Part shown: positions 4,615 through 10,696 of the stretch, in pieces
Layout: every line of letters starts with the position of its first letter
Position numbering within the stretch: the first letter of the stretch is position 1
NCBI GenBank assembly: GCA_900556795.1
Contig: USQD01000047.1
Location: 1-10,696, forward strand
Reading direction: 5' to 3'
DNA length: 10,696 bases
Origin: an uncultured Prevotella sp.
Lineage (GTDB): Bacteria; Bacteroidota; Bacteroidia; Bacteroidales; Bacteroidaceae
The notes under the pieces: generated by a model
Told to the model about the DNA's origin: nothing
Databases searched by the model: none
Seen by the model: only the letters and a program-made list of their open reading frames with translations
Position numbers and translations under genes: made by a program

Positions 4615-6693
4615 TTATTCCAAGGAAAATTCGAAATCGAAGCCGTTGTCATCGGATTCTTCCTCCTGTTTTGGTTTCGGTTTTGGAGGATTCTTCAGGT
4701 TGCCCTTCTCATCAAACATATTATATGTAGTGCGGAGTACGATGAACTCGGTGCGACGGTTCAGCTGGTTGCATATCTCCTGATGCTCTTTGTTCTGCTT
4801 CAGAATGAACTCCTGGGTGAGCTCTTCGCCCTCCTTGAGCCAAGGATATTTCTCGGTCAACTTCTTGCGTACTTTCTTAGGGCGCTCCTTGCCATATCCC
4901 ACAGGGGTAAGGCGCTCCTTCTCGATGCCATGGGCTATCAGGTAATCTACTACCGACTGAGCACGGCGCTGAGACAGTCGCTTGTTGTATTCCGCATTTC
5001 CCTTGTAATCGCAATGGGCGCTCAGCTCGATGGTTACGTTAGGATTCTCCTTCAGTAATCCCACAAGTTCATCAAGTGCCTTGGTGCTGGCTGACGTCAA
5101 AGTGGCCTTGTCAAACTCATAGAAGATGTTGTCGATGAGTACGGGGGCAGTGATGGAAGCCAATGGGAACTGGAGTACATACTCCTTGCTCTCCTTAGCC
5201 GTATCTACTCTCAATTCCTCCTTATGATTGAGGAATCCCTTGCAGGAAGCCATTACAAGATAGTCTACCTTTGTATTGATTACCATGGAGAAGGAACCAT
5301 CACTCTTCACTGGCAATTTCTTGAAGGTTCCGTCATTACCCACTACCATTACCTGGGCTGCTGGCAGTTCATAGCCGTCCATCTCGTAGACCCAACCCTT
5401 CATCGTGGTGACAATCTCCGGGTTCTCGAATGAATAGATGTGGTCATAGCCTCGTCCGTCCTTTCTGTTGGATGAGAAGAAACCACGGTTGTGTGGACCC
5501 TCGAATGTCATTCCGAAATCATCTGCTTCTGAATTGAGCGGATAGCCAGGATGCTCCAGCTTGTATTTGTGGGTTTTCTTGTCTGCTTTGGCAATGAAGA
5601 TGTCGAGACCCCCCATGCCTACATGACCGTTGCTGCTGAAATAGAGGTCGCCATTAGGACGGAAGCTTGGAAACATCTCGTCGCCCGGTGTATTGATGGG
5701 CTCCCCCAGATTTTCTACACCGCCAAGACCGGCTGCCGTAAGACGGATACGCCAAATGTCAAGGCCGCCTACACCTCCCGGCATGTCTGATACGAAATAG
5801 AGCCATTCGCCATCGGGACTGATGGCTGGATGGGCATAGCTGCTCAGCGTATCTCTCGTTATTTGCAGTTGGGATGTCTTGCCCCAGGCTGCATCCGAGC
5901 GAGAGGAAGTTACTATCTGAGCATAGCGGGGAGAGGACGGGTCGGTAGTACACTGGGTAAGATACATTTCCCTGCCATCGGGAGTGAAGCAACAGGCTCC
6001 TTCGTCATAGGCGGTATTAAGTCCGCCGGTAATGGCTTCGGGTTTGCTCCATTTTCCCTTATCGTCTTTTTCTGATAAGAAGATGTCTCCGGCTTTGGTG
6101 CCGGTGATTCCACTGAGTTCGTCACCTTCTGCCTCATTTCGGGTAGAGGTGAAATAGAGCTGGTCGTATTCATCTCCCAAAAGCATAGGTGAATAGTCGT
6201 CTCTTCTTGAGTTGAATACGTCCATCTTCTTCACTTTATATCGGCTTCCTTTTTTCTTCCAGATGGGAGCCATTTGTGCCGACTTTAAGCCGTTTTTGGC
6301 AAGAACATTGTCGGGCATGGAATCCATGAGGATTCTGAATTCTTTTTCTGCCTGTTTGTATTCACCGTTTTTCAAGAGCATGCGGGCGTAAGCCAGGCGG
6401 TCGTCCAATGATGCCTGGTTGTAACGGATGGCATTGCGATAGGCGGCAATCGCCTTTGGTGTAGAATTGATCTTCTCGTAACAGCGAGCCATCTTCAAGG
6501 CAATCTTTCCTCGATTGTCTCTTTCCTTAGCTGGAGTTTTGGTATAAGCCTGCTTGAACTGGTCGGCAGCATCGTAGTATTCGCCCAGAGAAAGGAACTT
6601 CTCTCCCTTCTTCAGGTTCTTGTCAATGCCGCAGCTTATCAGAAGAAGGCAGCAGAGTGCTGTTATGATTTGATTTAATCTAATATACTTCAT
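4615..6693 (-). CDS. PorE-like type IX secretion lipoprotein (TPR, beta-propeller, CRD-like, OmpA)
   Basis: This 692-residue outer-membrane lipoprotein has a signal peptide ending in LLIS with lipidated Cys21. TPR-like helices follow at about 24-140 (LGEYYDAADQFKQAY, STPKAIAAYRNAIRY, NGEYKQAEKEFRILM). A PD40/WD40-type propeller at about 160-425 carries repeated ISPDGEWLYFVSD, FRPNGDLYFSSN and GGLDIF/W motifs. A carboxypeptidase-regulatory-like beta domain lies at about 428-510. The C-terminal OmpA domain (about 515-655) contains the peptidoglycan-binding CDYKG (D562), NKRLSQRRAQSVVDYL and NRRTEF (645-650). A KPKPKQEEE linker and acidic tail close it. This order matches PorE (P. gingivalis PG1058), which anchors the type IX secretion machine to peptidoglycan. 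No other secretion gene is nearby, so a paralogue with a related envelope-anchoring role remains possible. The OmpA domain has an insertion (about 605-640) before NRRTE. The gene stands alone between two terminators. Confidence 0.88.
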   Translation of the reverse strand: MKYIRLNQIITALCCLLLISCGIDKNLKKGEKFLSLGEYYDAADQFKQAYTKTPAKERDNRGKIALKMARCYEKINSTPKAIAAYRNAIRYNQASLDDRLAYARMLLKNGEYKQAEKEFRILMDSMPDNVLAKNGLKSAQMAPIWKKKGSRYKVKKMDVFNSRRDDYSPMLLGDEYDQLYFTSTRNEAEGDELSGITGTKAGDIFLSEKDDKGKWSKPEAITGGLNTAYDEGACCFTPDGREMYLTQCTTDPSSPRYAQIVTSSRSDAAWGKTSQLQITRDTLSSYAHPAISPDGEWLYFVSDMPGGVGGLDIWRIRLTAAGLGGVENLGEPINTPGDEMFPSFRPNGDLYFSSNGHVGMGGLDIFIAKADKKTHKYKLEHPGYPLNSEADDFGMTFEGPHNRGFFSSNRKDGRGYDHIYSFENPEIVTTMKGWVYEMDGYELPAAQVMVVGNDGTFKKLPVKSDGSFSMVINTKVDYLVMASCKGFLNHKEELRVDTAKESKEYVLQFPLASITAPVLIDNIFYEFDKATLTSASTKALDELVGLLKENPNVTIELSAHCDYKGNAEYNKRLSQRRAQSVVDYLIAHGIEKERLTPVGYGKERPKKVRKKLTEKYPWLKEGEELTQEFILKQNKEHQEICNQLNRRTEFIVLRTTYNMFDEKGNLKNPPKPKPKQEEESDDNGFDFEFSLE

Positions 6694-6704
6694 ATAATTT
6701 AGAA

Positions 6705-6743
6705 ATAGAAAACCCTAATTAAAAAAATAGGAAACCCTAATTA
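6705..6743 (-). repeat. Tandem AATTAGGG repeat upstream of the PorE-like gene
   Basis: A 17-bp unit occurs at 6705-6721 and 6727-6743 with 16 of 17 bases identical, a period of 22 bp (about two helical turns). Read on the gene's strand each unit begins TAATTAGGGTTT. A third AATTAGGG, inverted, is at 6776-6783. The copies lie 12-50 bp before the ATG at 6693, where a promoter or operator belongs, but there is no TAnnTTTG element between 6694 and 6832. They could be regulator half-sites or part of alternative RNA hairpins. Confidence 0.6.
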
Positions 6744-6783
6744 TGATAATAACGAAAGGGATACGTAATTATTATAATTAGGG
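6721..6783 (-). terminator. Probable Rho-independent terminator of topB
   Basis: Inverted arms 6735-6750 and 6768-6783 match at 15 of 16 positions around a 17-nt loop (the exception is a G/T pair at 6745/6773). On the minus strand the stem is followed by TTTCCTATTTTTTT (6734-6721). The stem starts 49 bp beyond the topB stop codon. It is AT-rich except for the three G-C pairs at the base, so it is less certain than the other terminators here. Confidence 0.6.
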
Positions 6784-6812
6784 CTTTATTGTCTGCATAT
6801 ATTCCTGGAAAA

Positions 6813-6840
6813 TTACATCTATATTCGGGAATTTACATCT
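6813..6840. repeat. 8-bp direct repeat spanning the topB stop codon
   Basis: TTACATCT occurs at 6813-6820 and 6833-6840, exactly 20 bp apart. The second copy holds the topB stop and its last methionine codon. It may be a trace of a small duplication or chance; no function is suggested. Confidence 0.3.
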
Positions 6841-9028
6841 GTGAGAATGGCTGGCGATATTGACAGCCTGATTTCCAGTTGCTGCAACCATAGGCGGTCT
6901 TACCCTTGATGATAACGCCCTTTCCGCAGAGCGGACATGGCTTGCCTACCATTGGGTCGGCTGGAGCCTGTGATGTTGAAGCAGGCTGTGCAGCATCTTG
7001 AGTCGCTGCATCCTTTTTCTTTGCTTCTGTTTTCTCGGCTTCTGTTTTCTTTGTTTCTGGCTTCTTTGCCGCCGTTTTTTTCTTTGCTGGCTTTTTCTTG
7101 AGGTCTTCTTCCGTCATGATGGTTACTCTTCGGCTGCTGTTATCCGATAATACATCGATGACAATCTTGTTGATTTGCTCTTTCAAGCCGTTGATAAATT
7201 CTGCAGGGTCGTAGGTCTTGTGCTCGATGTCTCGGAGTTTCTTTTCCCAGATACCTGTCAGCTCGCAACTCTTCAGAAGTTCTTCATGAATGGTGTCGAT
7301 GAGTTCGATACCTGTAGGGGTTGCCATCAGGTTCTTGCGCTGGCGACGGATATAGTGGCGCTTGAAGAGGGTCTCGATGATGCCGGCACGGGATGATGGA
7401 CGACCGATGCCGTTCTCCTTCAAAGCAGCACGAAGCTCCTCGTCTTCCACGAATTTACCCGCTGTCTCCATCGCACGGAGCAGGGTAGCCTCGGTGTAAT
7501 ACTTAGGTGGTGTGGTCCATTTCTCCGTCAGGGTAGGCTGATGGTCTCCCGATTCGCCTTTCACGAAGGATGGGAGGGTTCGCTCTTCTACCACTTCCTT
7601 CTTGGCACCGTTTCCGTTTCCAGCGCCTGCATTTCCGCCATCATTTCCGTTGGCGTTATCTGCATCGTCGTCATCGGCATTCTTCGCATCCTTGGCATAG
7701 ACTACTCGCCAGCCTGGTTCGAGAATCTCCTTACCGCTCACCTTGAACTCTATCTTTTCCGGTTTTGGTCCGTCTTCGTTGATTACCTCGCCCAATACGG
7801 TGGTGGTAGAGAACTTACAATCCGGATAGAACACGCTGATGAATCGCTTGGCGATGAGATCATAGACATTCGCCTCCATATCGGTGAGTCCGGTTGGCGG
7901 TACACCGGTTGGGATGATGGCGTGGTGGTCGGTCACCTTGCTGTTATCGAAAACCTTCTTGCTCTTCGGCAACTTCTTGCCGGTGGCTGCGAGCTGCTGG
8001 ATGAGCGGGAGGTATTTCTGCTGACTGGCTATTCTTGCCTGGCTCACACCATTCAGAATCTGCGGACATTTCGGATAGATATCGTCTGTGAGAAACTGGG
8101 TATCTACACGAGGATAAGTGGTATACTTCTTCTCGTAGAGACTCTGGATGAGTTTCAGCGTAATATCGGCAGAGTAGGCAAACTTCTTGTTGCAATCCAC
8201 CTGCAGCGAGGTGAGGTCGTAGAGATGAGGGGGCGCCTCGTTTCCCTTCTTCTTGCTTACATCCGTAACCGTGAAGGGTTTGCCGGCGATGGTACTGAAT
8301 GCTTTCTCACCCTCCTCCTTGCTGGTAAATTTGCCGCTGGTTGCCGTAAACTGGGTGTCGCGGTAGATGGTGGCGAGTACCCAGTAAGGTTCGGAAACGA
8401 AGTTGTCGATTTCCTTCTGGCGGTTTACAATCAGGGCAAGGGTAGGGGTCTGCACTCGACCGATGCTGAGCACCTGTTTGTTCTGACCATATTTCAATGT
8501 GTAAAGTCGGGTGGCGTTCATGCCGAGAATCCAGTCACCGATGGCACGGGAAAGTCCGGCAAGATAGAGCGACTGATATTCCCCCTGGTCTTTCAGTTTC
8601 AGAAATCCCTGCTTGATGGCTTCATCGGTCATGGATGAAATCCACAGTCTCTTGACGGGGCATTTTGCCTGCGCCTTCTGCATCACCCATCTCTGGATGA
8701 GTTCTCCTTCCTGACCGGCGTCACCGCAGTTGATGATGCTGTCGGCAGCCTGCATCAGTTTTTCGATGGTAGCAAACTGCTTCTTGATGCCTTCATCGTT
8801 GATGAGCTTGATGCCGAAGCGCTGTGGAATCATCGGCAACGCCGAAAGGCTCCAATGTTTCCACATTGGAGTATAATCATCTGGTTCCTTCAGCTCACAA
8901 AGATGGCCGAAAGTCCATGTTACTTGGTATCCATTACCTTCCATATATCCGTCGCGCGTCGTAGTAGCTCCGATAATTCGGGCAATGTCCTTAGCCACGC
9001 TAGGTTTCTCTGCTATACAAACTATCAT
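6833..9028 (-). CDS. topB: DNA topoisomerase III (type IA)
   Basis: This 731-residue type IA topoisomerase passes single strands through a transient 5'-phosphotyrosyl break to relax or decatenate DNA. The TOPRIM domain starts with IAEKPSVAK (Glu7, Lys8) and carries DAGQEGE at 103-109. SIGRVQTPTLALIV (188-201) is the conserved signature, and the catalytic Tyr is Tyr305 in TTYPRVD (303-309). The helix RPSSRAGIIETLFKRHYI is also typical. An Asp/Asn/Gly-rich insertion lies at about 446-477. A Lys/Ala/Glu linker leads to a single C-terminal four-Cys zinc ribbon (CPLC, then two further Cys), whereas the E. coli enzyme has 653 residues. The TOPRIM acidic triad, DxDxE in E. coli, has Gly at position 105 instead of the second Asp. 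The ATG at 9026-9028 lies 22 bp after a consensus -7 element and gives the family N-terminus. It appears to be transcribed alone. Confidence 0.97.
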   Translation of the reverse strand: MIVCIAEKPSVAKDIARIIGATTTRDGYMEGNGYQVTWTFGHLCELKEPDDYTPMWKHWSLSALPMIPQRFGIKLINDEGIKKQFATIEKLMQAADSIINCGDAGQEGELIQRWVMQKAQAKCPVKRLWISSMTDEAIKQGFLKLKDQGEYQSLYLAGLSRAIGDWILGMNATRLYTLKYGQNKQVLSIGRVQTPTLALIVNRQKEIDNFVSEPYWVLATIYRDTQFTATSGKFTSKEEGEKAFSTIAGKPFTVTDVSKKKGNEAPPHLYDLTSLQVDCNKKFAYSADITLKLIQSLYEKKYTTYPRVDTQFLTDDIYPKCPQILNGVSQARIASQQKYLPLIQQLAATGKKLPKSKKVFDNSKVTDHHAIIPTGVPPTGLTDMEANVYDLIAKRFISVFYPDCKFSTTTVLGEVINEDGPKPEKIEFKVSGKEILEPGWRVVYAKDAKNADDDDADNANGNDGGNAGAGNGNGAKKEVVEERTLPSFVKGESGDHQPTLTEKWTTPPKYYTEATLLRAMETAGKFVEDEELRAALKENGIGRPSSRAGIIETLFKRHYIRRQRKNLMATPTGIELIDTIHEELLKSCELTGIWEKKLRDIEHKTYDPAEFINGLKEQINKIVIDVLSDNSSRRVTIMTEEDLKKKPAKKKTAAKKPETKKTEAEKTEAKKKDAATQDAAQPASTSQAPADPMVGKPCPLCGKGVIIKGKTAYGCSNWKSGCQYRQPFSQM
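7023..7050 (-). repeat. 15-bp-period direct repeat in the topB lysine-rich linker
   Basis: A 13-bp sequence is repeated exactly at 7023-7035 and 7038-7050. It encodes the repeated Lys-Thr-Glu-Ala motif of the linker before the zinc ribbon. The period is a multiple of three, so copy-number changes would keep the frame. Confidence 0.65.
7598..7693 (-). other. Low-complexity Asp/Asn/Gly insertion in topB
   Basis: Residues about 446-477 form an insertion built of Asp, Asn, Ala and Gly, including NADDDDADNAN and NAGAGNGNG, between the YAKDAK and EVVEERTLPSF stretches. It probably forms a flexible surface loop away from the active site. The remaining topB sequence aligns with the family without it. 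Confidence 0.7.
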
Positions 9029-9050
9029 TCTTTATTCTAATTTCTCTTTG

Positions 9051-9058
9051 CAAAGGTA
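9051..9058 (-). promoter_or_regulatory. -7 promoter element of topB
   Basis: The minus strand reads TACCTTTG, an exact match to TAnnTTTG, 22 bp before the topB ATG. A start near 9044 would leave a leader of about 16 nt. No TTTG -33 element is seen at the expected distance; ATGG occupies that place. Confidence 0.6.
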
Positions 9059-9131
9059 CAATAAAATAATGAGATAGCCATCATTTCGCCTTCTTTTTCT
9101 CATTGCCGGGAATAAATTATTCCGCAAAAAA

Positions 9132-9189
9132 GTCGCCCTGAAAGGGCAAAAGCTTTGAATACAAGAAGCTTTTGCCCTTTCAGGGCGAC
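9132..9189 (-). terminator. Strong hairpin terminator for carB made of a REP-like palindrome
   Basis: A perfect 24-bp inverted repeat (9132-9155 and 9166-9189) surrounds a 10-nt loop. On the minus strand the stem is followed directly by six T (9131-9126). It begins about 107 bp past the carB stop, so it fits a Rho-independent terminator of carB and shields the topB promoter from read-through. Its arm sequence (GCCCTGAAAGGGCAAAAGC) is itself part of the repeat cluster described separately. Confidence 0.8.
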
Positions 9190-9253
9190 CTTGCTGATTG
9201 TTATCTAACCCAGGGCGCTGCCCTGGGCTAGGAGCTTCTGCCCTTTCAGGGCG
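9132..9253. repeat. REP-like palindrome cluster between topB and carB
   Basis: Three related blocks are packed in 122 bp. The first is the 24-bp inverted repeat at 9132-9189. The second is a smaller palindrome at 9209-9227, CCCAGGGC and GCCCTGGG around GCT. The third is 9233-9253, which repeats 9167-9187 with 20 of 21 bases identical and a 66-bp spacing. GC-rich palindromes with direct-repeat copies in an AT-richer spacer are the structure of REP/BIME elements. I recall similar CCCTTTCAGGGC and CCCAGGGCGCTGCCCTGGG sequences as abundant intergenic repeats in Bacteroidota, but copy number here cannot be checked. No transposase gene is present. Confidence 0.7.
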
Positions 9254-9265
9254 TATTTTATAAAT

Positions 9266-9292
9266 ATCTGCGTAATCTGCGCAATCTGCGTG
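9266..9292. repeat. Three 9-bp tandem repeats next to the carB stop codon
   Basis: ATCTGCGTA, ATCTGCGCA and ATCTGCGTG follow each other without spacers at 9266-9274, 9275-9283 and 9284-9292. The seven-base core ATCTGCG is identical in all three. The array ends 3 bp from the carB stop codon and so lies in the proximal 3' UTR of carB, between it and the palindrome cluster. Confidence 0.8.
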
Positions 9293-9295
9293 CGA

Positions 9296-10696
9296 TTACT
9301 CGTACTCCTGCCAGCTCTTAATCTGCAACTGATCCTGGCTCAATGTGCAGAATGCCTCGATGAAGGCGGAAGCCAGACGGGCATTGGTGATCAGAGGAAT
9401 GTTGTGGTCGATGGCGCCACGACGGATTCTGTAACCATTGGTCAACTCACGCTTGGTATGATTCTTAGGGATGTTGACGATGAGGTCGAACTTGTGGTCG
9501 GCAATCATCTGCATCACGTTAGGAAGATCCTTGTGGTCTTCATCAGGCCATCCTACGGCTGTAGCTTTCACGTTGTTGTCGTTGAGGAACTTCGCTGTAC
9601 CGGCTGTAGCGTAGATGGTGTAACCATTCTTCACCAAAGCCTGTGCAGCGTCGAGCAGAGAAGCCTTCTCCTTGGCACCACCGCTTGAAAGCATGATGCC
9701 CTTGTCCTTTGAAGGAATCTTGTAGCCGGTGGCAATCAATGAGTTGAGCAATGCCTCCTCGAAAGTATCACCCATACAACCTACCTCACCGGTAGAACTC
9801 ATATCTACACCCAAAACAGGGTCGGCGTTCTGCAAGCGGGCGAATGAGAACTGTGATGCCTTCACACCCATGCGGTCGATATCGAAGGCAGATTTGTCTG
9901 GCTTCTGGTATGGAGCATCGAGCATGATGCGGGTAGCAGTCTCGATGAAGTTGCGCTTCAATACCTTGCTCACGAATGGGAATGAGCGGGATGCACGGAG
10001 GTTACACTCGATCACCTTCACATCGCGACCCTTAGCCAAGTACTGGATATTGAAAGGACCCGAGATGTTGAGCTCCTTGGCGATGGCACGTGAAATCTTC
10101 TTGATCTGACGGGCTGTAGCGAAGGAAATCTGCTGAGCTGGGAAGGTCATGGTAGCGTCACCAGAGTGAACACCTGCATACTCTACGTGCTCTGAAATAC
10201 CATACTCAACAATCTCACCGTTCTGGGCAACACCGTCGAACTCAATCTCGTTGGTCTCTGTCATGAACTGAGAGATAACCACTGGGTACTCCTTAGAAAC
10301 CTCAGAAGCTGCCTCCAGGAAGCGACGCAGCTCATCATCATCGTGGCAAACGTTCATGGCTGCACCGGAAAGAACGTAAGATGGACGAACGAGAACAGGA
10401 TAGCCTACCTCGTCGATGAACTTCTGAACATCCTCCATAGAGGTGAGGGCGCTCCACTTAGGCTGGTCGATGCCCAGCTTATCGAGCATGGCAGAGAACT
10501 TACCGCGGTTCTCGGCACGGTCGATGTTGACAGGAGATGTACCCAGAATTGGCACAGACTGGCGATGAAGCTTCATAGCCAGGTTGTTTGGAATCTGACC
10601 ACCTACGGAAACAATCACACCACGTGGTGACTCCAGGTCGATGACATCGAGTACACGCTCGAATGAAAGTTCATCGAAGTAGAGACGGTCGCACAT
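9296..10696 (-). CDS. carB: Carbamoyl-phosphate synthase large subunit, C-terminal part (truncated by the window)
   Basis: CarB makes carbamoyl phosphate from bicarbonate, ATP and ammonia delivered by CarA, feeding pyrimidine and arginine synthesis. The 466 visible codons are roughly the last 43% of a protein of about 1,070 residues. The first visible Met lies inside the conserved block MCDRLYFDELSFERVL and is not the start; the gene continues beyond 10696. Visible are the end of the pre-ATP-grasp region (VGGQIPNNLA), the second ATP-grasp domain (VLVRPSYVLSG, EHVEYAGVHSGDA, ECNLRASRSFPFVSK) and the MGS-like allosteric domain (about 333-455). The sequence is closer to animal CPS1/CAD than to E. 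coli CarB: ISEHVE.AGVHSGDAT, ECNLRASRSFPFVSK and VNIPKNHTK are the clearest signs. Thr364 and Thr367 fit effector-site threonines, and Trp383 lies where human CPS1 has a Trp and E. coli has a Lys. The stop is at 9296-9298. Confidence 0.96.
   Translation of the reverse strand: MCDRLYFDELSFERVLDVIDLESPRGVIVSVGGQIPNNLAMKLHRQSVPILGTSPVNIDRAENRGKFSAMLDKLGIDQPKWSALTSMEDVQKFIDEVGYPVLVRPSYVLSGAAMNVCHDDDELRRFLEAASEVSKEYPVVISQFMTETNEIEFDGVAQNGEIVEYGISEHVEYAGVHSGDATMTFPAQQISFATARQIKKISRAIAKELNISGPFNIQYLAKGRDVKVIECNLRASRSFPFVSKVLKRNFIETATRIMLDAPYQKPDKSAFDIDRMGVKASQFSFARLQNADPVLGVDMSSTGEVGCMGDTFEEALLNSLIATGYKIPSKDKGIMLSSGGAKEKASLLDAAQALVKNGYTIYATAGTAKFLNDNNVKATAVGWPDEDHKDLPNVMQMIADHKFDLIVNIPKNHTKRELTNGYRIRRGAIDHNIPLITNARLASAFIEAFCTLSQDQLQIKSWQEYE

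Noticed and set aside
7541..8638. A 365-codon open frame on the plus strand opposite topB
   Set aside because: It lies wholly inside the well-supported topB gene on the other strand, resembles no known family, and has no promoter. Long antisense open frames are common opposite genes of this codon usage.
9132..9253. Insertion sequence remnant or attachment site
   Set aside because: There is no transposase or integrase fragment, no tRNA and no target duplication. The repeated internal palindromes fit a REP-like element better.
9266..9292. CRISPR array
   Set aside because: The 9-bp units are adjacent without spacers and no cas genes are present.
10343..10630. A 95-codon plus-strand open frame opposite carB
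   Set aside because: It is fully antisense to highly conserved carB sequence and has no independent support.
1..10696. A defence island, toxin-antitoxin pair, prophage or biosynthetic cluster
   Set aside because: Every stretch longer than about 300 bp is filled by a recognisable chromosomal gene, and no hallmark domains of those systems are seen.

Overview
The window looks like a chromosomal housekeeping segment from a Bacteroidota gut commensal, most likely Prevotella/Segatella (P. copri-like). Three things support this. Promoters match the Bacteroidota -7 consensus TAnnTTTG (11-18 plus, 9051-9058 minus, 2611-2618 minus), and Shine-Dalgarno sequences are absent or weak. The protein families fit: a PorE-like type IX secretion lipoprotein, DUF6249 and DUF5056 proteins beside an ECF sigma factor, and a CPS1-like CarB. 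Codon use and composition look uniform, with no phage, plasmid, insertion sequence, CRISPR, tRNA or rRNA gene visible.

Layout. (1) 11-548, plus: an Lrp/AsnC regulator with its promoter, converging on folA with only 2 bp between the stop codons; a hairpin inside the folA 3' coding end probably terminates the lrp transcript. (2) 551-2581, minus: a probable two-gene operon, an RsmF-type rRNA m5C methyltransferase followed 24 bp later by dihydrofolate reductase. (3) 2582-2719: a compact divergent promoter region. (4) 2720-4439, plus: an operon of exported/membrane DUF6249 protein, ECF sigma factor (GTG start) and DUF5056 membrane protein overlapping the sigma gene, a candidate envelope-signalling module. 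(5) 4471-4532: a perfect 23-bp inverted repeat acting as a bidirectional terminator. (6) 4615-6693, minus: a PorE-like outer-membrane lipoprotein (TPR, beta-propeller, CRD-like, OmpA). (7) 6694-6832: terminator hairpin plus AATTAGGG repeats. (8) 6833-9028, minus: DNA topoisomerase III. (9) 9029-9295: topB promoter, then a REP-like palindrome cluster whose strongest hairpin is followed by six T on the minus strand, so it probably terminates carB, then three 9-bp tandem repeats. (10) 9296-10696, minus: the C-terminal part of CarB, cut by the window edge.

The genes cover one-carbon/pyrimidine metabolism (folA, carB), translation (rRNA methylation), DNA topology (topB), secretion (PorE-like) and regulation (Lrp, ECF sigma). 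Apart from the sigma operon and the rsmF-folA pair there is no sign that they form one system. I do not see a clearly new biological system. The best leads are the sigma-DUF operon without a FecR-type anti-sigma, the REP-like cluster used as a terminator, the repeated motif between topB and the PorE-like gene, the lrp terminator written in the folA coding sequence, the CPS1-like CarB, and repeat-driven low-complexity insertions in three housekeeping enzymes.
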